Shown: positions 1-9,089, numbered from the stretch's first letter. The stretch is 64,000 nt of DNA from Gemmatimonadota bacterium (GCA_020161135.1 JAIUOB010000005.1:186001-250000), one strand, 5' to 3'. Numbers and translations are program-made. The notes: a model not told the origin generated them from the sequence alone.

Positions 1-1377
1 GCACGCTACAGCTCGGGTGGCGTGCGCGCCGACACGGTGCAGGTGGTCGCGGGCTACACCAACCCGCTCCCCAACGGCGGCAAGGTGGCCGACGCGCTCT
101 ACGCGCCGCGCACCGACCGGCTCTACCTCACGAACATCGAGCGCAACTGGCTCGAGGTGTTCAACCTCACCGACACCACCTTCCGCACGCCCATCGCCGT
201 CGGCTCGCGTCCGTGGGGCCTGGCCGGCTGGCCGCGCAATCGTGACGGTGTCATGGCCGACACGCTCATCGTGGCCAACTCGGGCGGCACGAATCTCTCC
301 TACGTCGACCTGACGCAGGGGACGACCGGCCGCGAAGTGTACCGCTACCCGCTGCCCAACATCATCGTCTACAGCATCACCACGACGAAGGCGCAGCAGT
401 CGGACGCGCTCATCCAGCAGCGCACCGCGTACGACTTCAGCGATCGCCCGCAGTACATCGCCGCGACCTGCACCGGCGCCACCACCGCCGGCGCTCCGTG
501 CGAGGATGTCGTGGTGGTGTACAGCACCACGCCCACGCCGGGGCAGAGCACGCCGTTCCCCAACCAGGGCACCATCCGCTGGGAGAACCTGACGCGCTAC
601 AGCTCGCACTTCTTCTTCGAGCAGGCGATGGGGCAGACGCAGGATCGCGCCGACACGCTCGAGATCATCCGCTACCAGGCGGGTGGCGTGGGACGCGACT
701 CGGTGCTGCTCCCGTACAAGCAGCGCATCCCCCGCGGTGACGGCACCTTCTTCGAGTACTCCATCGTCGCGCAACTCCCCAAGCTCGCCTTCCGCGACAC
801 GACGTTCGTGCGCAACTCCGGGAACTTCCGCCGCGCCGTCTTCGGCGAAGGCGGGCCGGTGCTCGGCAGCCGCGCCATGACGTTCGACGCGACGATGGGC
901 TTCGACAGCGTCCCGCCGCTCCCGGTCATCGACAATGGTGTCTCGCGCCCGGTCGACGTGACGGACTTCATCGCCAACACCTTCGCCCGCGTCCAGGGCG
1001 TCGGCATCAACTTCGACGGCGAGATCAGCGCCGTGAAGGGCGACTCGACCTACCTGTTCGATCGCACGCTGCGTCTGCAGGGCATCCTGCAGTCCCGTGG
1101 CAGCGTGGGCGGGCTCGACTTCCACCCGCTCAACCGGGGCGCCAACTCGACGCCGCTGCGCACGCGCCTCGCGTTCGTGGCCTCGAGCGAGCCGGTCATC
1201 GATGTCTTCGACACCTACTGCTATCGCAAGATCGCGTCGGTGCCGATCCGCGACCCCATCATCGGACCGGTGCGCGCCACCGTCCGCCCGAACGGACAGC
1301 TCGTCCTGGTGGGCGCGACCATCCGCGGCGTCACCCTCGTGGCCCTGCCGGACAACTTCACGACCACCTGCCAGTAG
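1..1377 (+). CDS. YncE-like beta-propeller protein, C-terminal part
   Basis: The reading frame is open from base 1, so the gene begins upstream of the window and 458 codons are visible. The protein has short repeated blades with patterns such as YAPRTDRLYLTN, GLAGWPRN and RATVRPNGQLVLVG, typical of YVTN/YncE-type beta-propellers that are exported and bind ligands or cell-surface partners. Two cysteine pairs, CTGATTAGAPC and one near the end, suggest an oxidising extracytoplasmic location. No catalytic motif is visible and the substrate is unknown. The N-terminus, where a signal peptide or lipobox would lie, is outside the window. A strong GC hairpin follows the stop codon. Confidence 0.6.
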   Translation, partial: ARYSSGGVRADTVQVVAGYTNPLPNGGKVADALYAPRTDRLYLTNIERNWLEVFNLTDTTFRTPIAVGSRPWGLAGWPRNRDGVMADTLIVANSGGTNLSYVDLTQGTTGREVYRYPLPNIIVYSITTTKAQQSDALIQQRTAYDFSDRPQYIAATCTGATTAGAPCEDVVVVYSTTPTPGQSTPFPNQGTIRWENLTRYSSHFFFEQAMGQTQDRADTLEIIRYQAGGVGRDSVLLPYKQRIPRGDGTFFEYSIVAQLPKLAFRDTTFVRNSGNFRRAVFGEGGPVLGSRAMTFDATMGFDSVPPLPVIDNGVSRPVDVTDFIANTFARVQGVGINFDGEISAVKGDSTYLFDRTLRLQGILQSRGSVGGLDFHPLNRGANSTPLRTRLAFVASSEPVIDVFDTYCYRKIASVPIRDPIIGPVRATVRPNGQLVLVGATIRGVTLVALPDNFTTTCQ

Positions 1378-1407
1378 TCCGGCAGCCTCCGGTCCTTCAT
1401 GCCGCGT

Positions 1408-1436
1408 CGAACGCGGGGCCCCGTGCCCCGCGTTCG
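1408..1436 (+). terminator. GC-rich hairpin after the beta-propeller gene
   Basis: A 12-bp perfect stem (CGAACGCGGGGC paired with GCCCCGCGTTCG) with a 5-base loop begins 31 bases after the stop codon. There is no strong T run after it, so it is either a GC-type terminator or an RNA-stabilising 3' hairpin. Confidence 0.6.
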
Positions 1437-1511
1437 TCGTTCGTGGAGCAGTCGCCGACAGCACCACACGACCGCTCTCTGTGCACGCCGCCCGCCCATT
1501 AGCTTGCGGGC

Positions 1512-2702
1512 ATGATCCGGTTCGTCACCGCGGGTGAGTCGCACGGCCCCGCACTCGTCGTCATCGTCGAGGGGGTCCCCGCCGGGGTCCCCCTGCTCGC
1601 GTCCGACATCGATACGCAGCTCGCACGCCGCCAGCAGGGATACGGGCGCGGCCGCCGCATGCAGATCGAGACCGATCGCATCGAGTTCCTCTCGGGTGTG
1701 CGCGCCGGCGAGACCCTCGGCTCGCCCATCGCGATGCTCATTCGGAACAGCGACTGGAAGAACTGGGTCGACATCATGGACCCGGCGCCCCGCGCCGAAG
1801 ACGCCGATGGCCCCCGCAAGCGCGTCGTGACCCGCGTGCGTCCGGGACACGCCGACCTCACCGGCATCCTCAAGTACGACCGCACCGACGCCCGCGACAT
1901 TCTCGAGCGCGCCTCCGCGCGTGAGACCACGGCCCGTGTCGCGGCGGGTGCGGTGTGCCGCGTGCTGCTCCGCGAAGCCGGCGTCGACATCGGGTCACAC
2001 CTCGTGCACCTCGGCGGCATCGATGCGGTGCGCCCCGACGCGCTGCCGGACGATCTCAACGCCGCCGCCGACGCGTCGCCGCTCCGCACGCTCGACCCCG
2101 ACGCCGAAGCCGCCATGATCGCCCGCATCGACGCCGCCAAGAAGGAGGGCAACACCCTCGGCGGCATCTGCGAGGTCGTCGTGCGCGGCTTGCCGGTGGG
2201 GCTCGGCTCGCATGTGTCGTGGGATCGCCGGCTCGACGGCCGCCTGGGGCAGGCGATGCTGTCCATTCCTGCCGTGAAGGGCGTCGAGATCGGCCTGGGC
2301 TTCGAGACCGCGCGACGCACGGGCGCCGAGGTGCACGACGAGATCGCGCCCGCCCCCGGGCGCACGCGCGCCGGACACGTGCAGCGCCACACCAACCGCG
2401 CGGGTGGCACCGAGGGTGGCATGACCACCGGCGAGGAGCTTGTCGTGCGCGTGGCGATGAAGCCCATCTCGACGCTCATGCGCCCCCTGGGCACCGTCGA
2501 CACCCGCACCGGCGAGCCCGCGCAGGCGGTGGCCGAACGCAGCGACGTGACCGCCGTGCCGGCCATGGGCGTGATCGCCGAAGCCATGGCGGCGGTGGTG
2601 CTGGCTGACGCGCTGGTCGAGAAGTGCGGCGGCGATTCACTCACCGAGCTGCGACGCAACCTCGACGCCTACCTCGCGCGCCTCGACGAGCGGGTGGAGT
2701 AG
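1512..2702 (+). CDS. aroC: Chorismate synthase
   Basis: Last step of the shikimate pathway: converts EPSP to chorismate using reduced FMN, in the cytoplasm. The 396-residue length is normal. Family signatures are clear: TAGESHGP at the N-terminus, the RASARETTARVAAG block in the middle, and GGTEGGMTTGEELVVRVAMKPISTL-type sequence in the C-terminal third (quoted here in part). The ATG start gives MIRFVTAGESHG, the standard beginning for the family. The next gene, shikimate kinase, starts 3 bases after the stop, so the two pathway genes form an operon. Identification is secure. Confidence 0.97.
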   Translation: MIRFVTAGESHGPALVVIVEGVPAGVPLLASDIDTQLARRQQGYGRGRRMQIETDRIEFLSGVRAGETLGSPIAMLIRNSDWKNWVDIMDPAPRAEDADGPRKRVVTRVRPGHADLTGILKYDRTDARDILERASARETTARVAAGAVCRVLLREAGVDIGSHLVHLGGIDAVRPDALPDDLNAAADASPLRTLDPDAEAAMIARIDAAKKEGNTLGGICEVVVRGLPVGLGSHVSWDRRLDGRLGQAMLSIPAVKGVEIGLGFETARRTGAEVHDEIAPAPGRTRAGHVQRHTNRAGGTEGGMTTGEELVVRVAMKPISTLMRPLGTVDTRTGEPAQAVAERSDVTAVPAMGVIAEAMAAVVLADALVEKCGGDSLTELRRNLDAYLARLDERVE

Positions 2703-2705
2703 CGC

Positions 2706-3251
2706 GTGCCCGCCGCGCGCCCCCTCGACGGGCATCTGGTGCTCGTGGGGCTGCCGGGCGCCGGCAAGTCCACCGTCGGACGCGCGGTCGCCCGGGCGCT
2801 CGGGTGCGAGTTTCTGGACTTCGATACCGAGATCGCCAGGCGCGTCGGCATGTCGGTGGCGGACTACTTCGCGGCGCATGGGGAGCCGGCATTTCGGGCG
2901 CTCGAAGTGGCGCTCACCCGCGAGTTGGTGGGCCGCGCGCCCATGGTGCTCGCGCCCGGGGGCGGCTGGGTGACCAACGCCGGGGTCATGGAGCTGCTCC
3001 GGCCGCCGGGGCGCATCATCCATCTGCGCGTCACCCCCGACGTGGCGTTGGCGCGGTTGGCGCGGGCCCGGGCGGTGCGCCCGCTGCTCGCCCAAGCGAA
3101 CCCAGCCGTGACGATTCGGGCGCTTTGGGAGGCCCGCCAGCCCTTATATGAGAGGGCCGACGCCGAGGTAAATGTGGAAGTTGTTGATGGTCAACAACTT
3201 GTAGATTCTGTCCTTGCGCTTGCCCACGGCGGAGGCTCCGGGGTAGGTTAG
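2706..3251 (+). CDS. aroK: Shikimate kinase
   Basis: Phosphorylates shikimate with ATP, two steps before the AroC reaction. It starts with GTG, with GGTGGAG of the aroC 3' end as the likely ribosome site. The P-loop GLPGAGKST is at residues 15-23, followed by the shikimate-binding D-x-D region (FLDFDTEIARR) and a GGGW motif in the middle. At 181 residues the length is typical. The last 100 bases are clearly poorer in GC than the rest of the gene and carry a perfect palindrome (3178-3200), so this end may double as a regulatory region for the downstream DUF494-topA genes. Confidence 0.94.
   Translation: MPAARPLDGHLVLVGLPGAGKSTVGRAVARALGCEFLDFDTEIARRVGMSVADYFAAHGEPAFRALEVALTRELVGRAPMVLAPGGGWVTNAGVMELLRPPGRIIHLRVTPDVALARLARARAVRPLLAQANPAVTIRALWEARQPLYERADAEVNVEVVDGQQLVDSVLALAHGGGSGVG
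3178..3200. promoter_or_regulatory. Perfect inverted repeat inside the aroK 3' end
   Basis: AAGTTGTTGA and TCAACAACTT form a 10-bp perfect inverted repeat around a 3-base centre, in an AT-rich patch of otherwise very GC-rich sequence. A weak promoter-like pair (TTGTTG, then TAGATT 15 bases on) overlaps it. It may be an operator for an internal promoter serving the DUF494 gene and topA. An RNA hairpin is the alternative reading. Confidence 0.35.
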
Positions 3252-3254
3252 GAA

Positions 3255-3683
3255 ATGGACGATCGCTGGTTGCCGGTGCTGGAAGAATTGCGGAGGCGCT
3301 TTGCGGCCGACACCGACGTGGTCGAGGTCGAAGCGTGGCTGTCGTCGCAAGGATACGACCGGCGTCAGATTGGTGAGATCCTTTCGCTGCTCTACAGCGA
3401 TACTGCCCCATCGACCGCGTTCGCGGCCGAAGTCGGCCTGACGGTTACGTCCCTGCGGGTGCAGGGGCCGCACGAGCGGGGGCGGTTCACCACCGACGCG
3501 TGGGGGTACTTGGTCATGCTCCATGCGTCTGGTGCCGTCGGTCCCAACGAGTTCGAACTCCTGGTGGAGCGCGCGCTCATTCACGTCGATGGCCGGATTG
3601 GCCTGCCTGACATCCGCGCGATGGCGGAGGAGAGCGGGTTCGACGACGGCGCCGTGGGTGGCGCGCATCCCCTGATTCACTGA
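3255..3683 (+). CDS. DUF494 (Smg-like) protein
   Basis: A 142-residue protein that I align by eye with the DUF494/Smg family. The block VEVEAWLSSQGYDRRQIGEI matches the Smg pattern of a helix followed by G(F/Y)DR..I, and the later FELLVERAL..DGRIGLPDIR stretch matches VIERVLAL....LDDLKW of E. coli Smg. Its molecular function is not established. In enterobacteria smg lies beside a topoisomerase-like zinc-finger gene and dprA, and here it lies directly upstream of topA, which supports the assignment. It starts 3 bases after aroK and ends 4 bases before topA, so it is part of the same transcription unit. Confidence 0.7.
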   Translation: MDDRWLPVLEELRRRFAADTDVVEVEAWLSSQGYDRRQIGEILSLLYSDTAPSTAFAAEVGLTVTSLRVQGPHERGRFTTDAWGYLVMLHASGAVGPNEFELLVERALIHVDGRIGLPDIRAMAEESGFDDGAVGGAHPLIH

Positions 3684-3687
3684 GCTG

Positions 3688-6264
3688 ATGCCAACAAAGA
3701 AGGCAGCGAAAAAGGTCGTCGCGAAGAAGGCGGCGAAGAAGGCCGTCGCCAAGAAGGCGCCGGCCCGGAAGGTCGCGTCCGACGACGCGGAGCCCAAGGT
3801 CACGGCGAAGACGGCGACCAAGGCGGCCGCCAAGACCGCCGCGAAGAAGTCGGTGTCCAAGTCGGCCGCGAAGTCCGCCAGCAAGTCGGCCGTCAAGTCG
3901 GCCGCCCGCAGCCGTCGTGTGGCCCTGGACGCCGAGCAGGAGGCCGCGCCGACCGCGGGCACCGCGCTCGTCATCGTCGAGTCGCCCACCAAGGCGCGCA
4001 ACATCGGCAAGTACCTGGGGCGCGGCTACACGGTGCGCGCCACGGTCGGCCATGTCCGCGACCTCCCGGCCAAGAAGCTGGGCATCGACATCGAGAAGGG
4101 CTTCTCCCCGGAGTACGTCACGATCGAGGGGAAGGAAGACCTGCTCACCGATCTCAAGAAGCTCGCCAAGGGCGCGCGCGAGATCTTCATCGCGACCGAC
4201 CCTGATCGCGAGGGCGAGGCGATCGGCTGGCACGTCGAGCAGTACCTCACGCAGCCCAAGCGGCACAGCGTGAGCGCGCCCATCCGGCGCGTGATGTTCC
4301 ATGAGGTCACCAAGGACGCGGTGCTCAAGTCGCTGGCGCGCCCCATGGACATCGACACCCGCAAGGTGGAGGCCCAGCAGGCGCGTCGTGTGCTCGACCG
4401 CCTGGTGGGCTACAAGGCCAGCCCGGTGCTCTGGAAGACGGTGAAGAAGGGGCTCAGCGCCGGTCGCGTGCAGACGGTGGCGCTGCGGCTCATCGTCGAG
4501 CGCGAGCGTGAGATCCGCGCGTTCACCCCGGTCGAGTACTGGAGCATCGCCGCCGACCTCCAGAAGGGGCAGCAGCCGTTCTCGGCCAAGCTGCACCAGG
4601 TCGACGGCAAGAAGCCCGAGATCCCCACCGGCGCCGATGCGGAGCGCATCCTCGCCGACCTCAAGGGGCGCAAGGAGTTCGTGGTCACCGAGGTCAAGCG
4701 GCGCGAGCGTCGCAAGAACCCGGCGGCGCCGTTCACCACGTCCACGCTGCAGCAGGAGGCCGCCAAGAAGCTCGGCTTCGGCTCCAAGCGCACCATGCGG
4801 TTGGCCCAGGATCTCTACGAAGGCATCGACATCGGCATCGATGGCGCGACGGGTCTCATCACGTACATGCGTACCGACTCGACGCGCGTGAGCGAGGACG
4901 CGGCCATCGCGGCGCGTGACGCGCTGCGCGCGCAGTTCGGCGACGACTACCTCGCGCCGGGGCCGCAGCTCTATCCCAGCGCCAAGTCGAACGCGCAGGA
5001 CGCCCACGAAGGCGTGCGCCCCACCGATCCGTCACGCCGCCCCGAGAGCATCCAGAAGCACCTCACCGCCGACCAGTTCAAGCTCTACCAGCTCATCTGG
5101 CAGCGCTTCATGGCGTCGCAGATGTCGCCGGCCGTGTTCGACACGACCACCGTCGACTTCGACAACGTCGTGCAGCGCGGGAACGAGGAGAAGCACTACC
5201 TGTTCCGCGCCACCGGATCGGTCGTGAAGTTCCAGGGCTTCCTCGCGCTCTATCGTGAGGCGCGGGAAGAGGGCGACGGAAAGGCGCTCGAGGATGAGCA
5301 GGCGCTGCCGCTGCTCGACGTCGACGAGAAGGTGCCGGTCAAGGCGATCACGCCCAACCAGCACTTCACCGAACCGCCGCCGCGCTTCTCCGAAGCCTCG
5401 CTCGTCAAGGAGCTCGAGCGCCTGGGCATCGGTCGCCCGTCGACCTACTCCAGCATCATCTCGGTGCTCGAGGAGCGACGCTACGTCTCCAAGGAGCAGC
5501 GACGCTTCTTCCCCTCGCCGCTGGGTGAGACGGTGGAGAAGGTCATGGTGAAGAAGTTCCCCGACGTGTTCAACGTCGGCTTCACCGCGCAAATGGAAGA
5601 GGAGCTCGACAAGATCGCCGACGGCGAGATCGACTGGGTGCACGCGTTGGGCGACTTCTGGACGCCCTTCCAGCGCACGCTCAACGACAACGATCTCGAT
5701 TCGCTCATCGGCGAGGCGTACGACCTGTCGGGGCTCGCGAGCGAGAAGTGCCCGGACTGCGGCGGCAAGCTCGTCGCCAAGGGTGGCTTCTTCGGGCCGT
5801 TCATCGCCTGCGAGAATCACCCGAAGGCGTGCAAGTACACGCGCCCCATCAAGGGCGAGAAGAAGCCGGCCGAACTCACCAACTACATGTGCCAGGAGTG
5901 CGGCGCGCCCATGGTGGTGCGGCACGGCCGCTCCGGCGACTTCCTGGGGTGCAGCCGCTTCCCCAAGTGTCGCGGCACGCGCAGCATGCCCACCGGCGTG
6001 AAGTGCCCCAAGGATGGCGGCGAGATCGCCGAACGGCGCAGCAAGAAGCGCGGCAAGGCGTTCTACGGCTGCGAGAACTATCCCAACTGCGACTTCGTCG
6101 TGTGGGACAAGCCCGTGGCGGAGACCTGCCCCGAGTGCGGCTACGTCGGTGCGGAGGCCAAGAGCACCAAGGCCCGCGGTGCCTACCGCAAGTGCCTCAA
6201 GTGTGGCAACGAGTGGGATGTCGCCACGCCCGAGGACGCCGAAGAGGTGGCCGAGGTCGCGTGA
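3688..6264 (+). CDS. topA: DNA topoisomerase I with N-terminal Lys/Ala-rich tail
   Basis: Type IA topoisomerase that relaxes negative supercoils. Residues 1-91 are a basic, low-complexity Lys/Ala/Ser tail resembling histone H1 tails. The Toprim domain follows (TALVIVESPTKA near 92, DPDREGEAIGWH with the metal-binding acidic residues). The catalytic tyrosine is Tyr393 in GLITYMRTDSTRVS. The C-terminus (about 688-850) has four zinc ribbons of Cys4 type (CPDC, CQEC, CPKD-type and CPEC). At 858 residues it is long because of the tail. Basic tails in this family are usually described at the C-terminus, as in actinobacteria, so the N-terminal placement is notable. The stop overlaps the trmFO start. 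Confidence 0.96.
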   Translation: MPTKKAAKKVVAKKAAKKAVAKKAPARKVASDDAEPKVTAKTATKAAAKTAAKKSVSKSAAKSASKSAVKSAARSRRVALDAEQEAAPTAGTALVIVESPTKARNIGKYLGRGYTVRATVGHVRDLPAKKLGIDIEKGFSPEYVTIEGKEDLLTDLKKLAKGAREIFIATDPDREGEAIGWHVEQYLTQPKRHSVSAPIRRVMFHEVTKDAVLKSLARPMDIDTRKVEAQQARRVLDRLVGYKASPVLWKTVKKGLSAGRVQTVALRLIVEREREIRAFTPVEYWSIAADLQKGQQPFSAKLHQVDGKKPEIPTGADAERILADLKGRKEFVVTEVKRRERRKNPAAPFTTSTLQQEAAKKLGFGSKRTMRLAQDLYEGIDIGIDGATGLITYMRTDSTRVSEDAAIAARDALRAQFGDDYLAPGPQLYPSAKSNAQDAHEGVRPTDPSRRPESIQKHLTADQFKLYQLIWQRFMASQMSPAVFDTTTVDFDNVVQRGNEEKHYLFRATGSVVKFQGFLALYREAREEGDGKALEDEQALPLLDVDEKVPVKAITPNQHFTEPPPRFSEASLVKELERLGIGRPSTYSSIISVLEERRYVSKEQRRFFPSPLGETVEKVMVKKFPDVFNVGFTAQMEEELDKIADGEIDWVHALGDFWTPFQRTLNDNDLDSLIGEAYDLSGLASEKCPDCGGKLVAKGGFFGPFIACENHPKACKYTRPIKGEKKPAELTNYMCQECGAPMVVRHGRSGDFLGCSRFPKCRGTRSMPTGVKCPKDGGEIAERRSKKRGKAFYGCENYPNCDFVVWDKPVAETCPECGYVGAEAKSTKARGAYRKCLKCGNEWDVATPEDAEEVAEVA

Positions 6265-7610
6265 CCGTCCACGTCGTCGGCGGCGGGCTCGCCGGGAGCG
6301 AGGCGGCGTGGCAGATGGCCGAGCGGGGCCTCGACGTGGTGGTGCACGAGATGCGCCCGGTGCGCGGCACGGCCGCGCACCGCACCGAGCGGCTGGGTGA
6401 ACTGGTCTGCTCGAACACCTTCAAGAGCACCGAGACGTCCAACGCGCACGGCCTGCTCAAGGCCGAGATGCGCGCGTTGGGCTCGCTCATCCTCACGTGC
6501 GCGGACGAGGCGCGGGTGCCGGGAGGGAGCGCGCTCACCGTCGACCGCGAGATCTTCTCGCAGGCGGTGCACGCGCGCATCCATGCACATCCGCGCATCA
6601 CCGTCACGCGCGAGGAAGTCACGGCGCTGCCCGACGTGGGCGTGGTCGCGACCGGTCCGCTCACGAGTGACGCGCTCGCCGACGCCATCCGTGCGCGGCT
6701 CGGAGTGGAGTCGTTGGCCTTCTACGACGCCATCGCTCCGGTGGTGAGCGTCGAGTCCATCGACCAGTCCATTGCCTTCCGCGCCTCGCGCTGGGGCAAG
6801 GAGACGATGGACGGGGCGGGGGAGGAGGGCGCGTATCTCAACTGCCCGTTCACGAAGGATGAGTACGAGGCGTTCCTCGACGCCCTCACCACGGCCGACC
6901 AGTTCACGGCGCACGAGTTCGACAGCGTGCCGTACTTCGAGGGGTGCATGCCCGTCGAGGAGATGGCGCGTCGTGGTCGCGAGTCGCTGCGCTTCGGGCC
7001 CATGAAGCCCATCGGCCTGCAGGACCCGCGCAGCGGCCGTCGCCCGTGGGCCGTGGCGCAACTGCGCATGGAAGATCGCGGTGGCCGCATGTGGAACCTC
7101 GTGGGCTTCCAGACGCGGTTGCGCATTCCCGAGCAGGCACGCGTCTTCCGCATGATCCCTGGTCTGGCCGAGGCGGAGTTCCTGCGCTACGGCAGCATCC
7201 ATCGCAACTCGTACGTGAACGCGCCAGCGGCGCTCTCGCCGCACCTCGCGCTGCGCGACGCGCCGACCACGCTGTTCGCGGGGCAGATCACCGGTGTGGA
7301 GGGGTACACCGAGAGCAGCGCCACCGGGCTGCTGGCCGGGATCAACCTCGTGCGGATGTTGCGCGGCGACGAGCCCGTCGTGCCGCCGCCCGCGAGCATG
7401 CTGGGCGCGCTCTATCGCTACCTCCGCGAGGCCGATCCGCGGCACTTCCAGCCCATGAACGCCAACTTCGGCCTGCTGGACGAGTTGGAGGGCGTCGACG
7501 CGAAGGTGCTGCGCGACAAGACCCGCAAGCGCGAGCTGTTCGCCGAGCGCGCGCTGGCCGCCCTGCACGCCTGGCGGGACACGCACGCCCTGGCGCCGGA
7601 GCCGGTGTGA
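6261..7610 (+). CDS. trmFO: tRNA m5U54 methyltransferase (folate/FAD-dependent)
   Basis: Methylates U54 in the T-loop of tRNA using methylenetetrahydrofolate and FAD. The GTG start at 6261 lies within a GTGA overlap with the topA stop and gives VTVHVVGGGLAGSEAAW, the expected N-terminal Rossmann dinucleotide motif for the family. The ELVCSNTFKSTE and PFTKDEYEAF blocks and the GQITGVEGYTESSATGLLAG C-terminal FAD motif are all present. The length of 449 residues is normal. The frame is open for 170 codons further upstream, but that extension overlaps topA and has no family similarity. topA-trmFO-xerC is a known conserved order. Confidence 0.95.
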   Translation: MTVHVVGGGLAGSEAAWQMAERGLDVVVHEMRPVRGTAAHRTERLGELVCSNTFKSTETSNAHGLLKAEMRALGSLILTCADEARVPGGSALTVDREIFSQAVHARIHAHPRITVTREEVTALPDVGVVATGPLTSDALADAIRARLGVESLAFYDAIAPVVSVESIDQSIAFRASRWGKETMDGAGEEGAYLNCPFTKDEYEAFLDALTTADQFTAHEFDSVPYFEGCMPVEEMARRGRESLRFGPMKPIGLQDPRSGRRPWAVAQLRMEDRGGRMWNLVGFQTRLRIPEQARVFRMIPGLAEAEFLRYGSIHRNSYVNAPAALSPHLALRDAPTTLFAGQITGVEGYTESSATGLLAGINLVRMLRGDEPVVPPPASMLGALYRYLREADPRHFQPMNANFGLLDELEGVDAKVLRDKTRKRELFAERALAALHAWRDTHALAPEPV

Positions 7611-8545
7611 CGGACGACGCGCCGCTCCCCACCGAGATCGGCGAGTTCCTCACGCACCTGGCCAAGGAGCGCGACCTCTCGCCGCACACGGTGTTGGCCT
7701 ATCGGCGTGACATGACGGAGTTCTCCACCTGGCTGGCGCAGACGCACGGTGACGCCGGGTGGAGCTGGGAGCAGCTCACGCGCACCACCATGCGCGGCTT
7801 CCTGGCGCATCTCACGCGCCGCGGCCTCGCGCGCCGCAGCATCGCCCGGCAGCTCTCGGCGGTGCGCAGCTTCTATCGGTGGATGCACCGCGACGAACGC
7901 GTCGACGTGAACCCCGCGCGCGCCGTGAGCACGCCCAAGCTGCCGCGCACGTTGCCGGCCTGGCTCGACCAGACGCAGGCGACCACGCTGCTGCAGCATG
8001 CGGCCACGCGCGCCCAGAGTCTGGCGTTCACCGATGTGCGCAACCTGGCCATGCTCGAGCTCTTCTACTCGAGTGGACTGCGCCTGTCCGAGCTGCGCGG
8101 CATCGACCTCAGTGACCTCGACCTCGTCACGCAGCAGGTCAAGGTGCGCGGCAAGGGGCGCAAGGAGCGCATCGTGCCGCTGGGCGACCCGGCGCAGCGG
8201 GCCCTGCGCAACTACCTCGTGAAACGCGACGCGCTGCTGGCGCAACTGGGCGGCGGCAAGCTCGCGCGCGGCGCCGTGTTTCTCAGTGAACGGGGAGCCC
8301 GCATCAGCGCGCGCGCCATCCAGCACGCCATGAGCGGCCTGTTGGACGCGGTGAGCGAGGGCGGCGACCTCACCACCCACTCGCTGCGTCACACCTTCGC
8401 CACGCACCTCGTCGACGCCGGTGCCGACTTGCGCGCGGTGCAGGAGCTGCTGGGACACGCGAGCATCAGCACCACGCAGGTCTATACGCACACCAGCGTC
8501 GACCGGCTCAAGAAGGTCTATCGGCAGGCGCACCCGCGCGCCTGA
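7607..8545 (+). CDS. xerC: Tyrosine recombinase XerC/XerD type
   Basis: Site-specific recombinase that resolves chromosome dimers at dif. The GTG start overlaps the trmFO stop (GTGA). The N-terminal SAM-like core-binding domain covers about residues 8-100. The catalytic set is complete: Arg159 (GLRLSEL), Lys183 (RGKGRKER), His258 and Arg261 (THSLRHTFATHL), His284 (LLGHASISTTQ) and Tyr293 (VYTHTS). The 312-residue length is usual for XerC/D. The position directly after trmFO, as in Bacillus, favours XerC, but XerC and XerD cannot be told apart with certainty from this alone. Confidence 0.9.
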   Translation: MTDDAPLPTEIGEFLTHLAKERDLSPHTVLAYRRDMTEFSTWLAQTHGDAGWSWEQLTRTTMRGFLAHLTRRGLARRSIARQLSAVRSFYRWMHRDERVDVNPARAVSTPKLPRTLPAWLDQTQATTLLQHAATRAQSLAFTDVRNLAMLELFYSSGLRLSELRGIDLSDLDLVTQQVKVRGKGRKERIVPLGDPAQRALRNYLVKRDALLAQLGGGKLARGAVFLSERGARISARAIQHAMSGLLDAVSEGGDLTTHSLRHTFATHLVDAGADLRAVQELLGHASISTTQVYTHTSVDRLKKVYRQAHPRA

Positions 8546-8562
8546 TCGATTAGGATATCGGC

Positions 8563-9012
8563 ATGCGCAGTGTGTGGATCCGGCCGCTGGCAGCGCTCTA
8601 CGCGCTCTGGTTCTTCGTCGTCTCGACGGGAGCCGGCGGCATCGGCACGTGCGCACTGCACGGCCCGGGCGGACATGGCGGTGGTCACGGTGGCGACCAC
8701 GGCGGCGCGCAGAGCGACGCGCACGCGGCGCATGGAGCGCACGCGGCCCACGCGGGACACGCGATGCCTGCGGCGTCCGAGGTGTCGGACGCCGGACGTG
8801 AACGCTCCGACCAGCCACGCGCCTCCTGCAGCTGCGTCGGCGATTGCTGCATGATCACGCCGGCGGCGCTCCCCGCGCCCGCCGAGCTGCCCGCGGTGAC
8901 CACCGGGTCCACCGCACGCACCCCGACGCCCGAGTACCGGAGCGTCCTGGCCGCGCGCCGTGCCTTCGCGCAGCCCTACGCCATCGGCCCGCCCACGAAC
9001 GCACCTGTCTAG
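8563..9012 (+). CDS. Secreted His/Cys-rich small protein
   Basis: 149 residues. The ATG follows AGGA 10 bases upstream. An N-terminal hydrophobic segment (about 5-30) looks like a signal peptide. Residues 33-72 are a Gly/His/Ala stretch with repeated GGHGG and HAAH units, and residues 107-114 read CSCVGDCC. Both parts suggest metal ion binding, and copper-type chemistry is possible. The C-terminal PYAIGPPTNAP resembles the ends of small DUF2946-like secreted proteins found beside TonB receptors, but I cannot confirm membership. The TonB receptor gene follows after 77 bases, so a joint role in metal capture at the envelope is a reasonable inference. Confidence 0.6.
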   Translation: MRSVWIRPLAALYALWFFVVSTGAGGIGTCALHGPGGHGGGHGGDHGGAQSDAHAAHGAHAAHAGHAMPAASEVSDAGRERSDQPRASCSCVGDCCMITPAALPAPAELPAVTTGSTARTPTPEYRSVLAARRAFAQPYAIGPPTNAPV

Positions 9013-9089
9013 ACCGGTGTCCATCCGGCTGCGCGTCGCGCTTTGCGCCATCCGCGGCCGGCCGTTCGTGTATCCTGGCCCATCCATCC

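Noticed and set aside
3703..3920. Separate histone-like gene fused by sequencing error to topA
   Set aside because: The frame is continuous into the Toprim domain with no internal stop, no Shine-Dalgarno precedes a start nearer the domain, and the base composition is like that of the neighbours.
5748..6260. Upstream extension of the trmFO frame
   Set aside because: It overlaps the topA zinc ribbons, which are unmistakable, and the TrmFO family begins at the GTG within the GTGA overlap.
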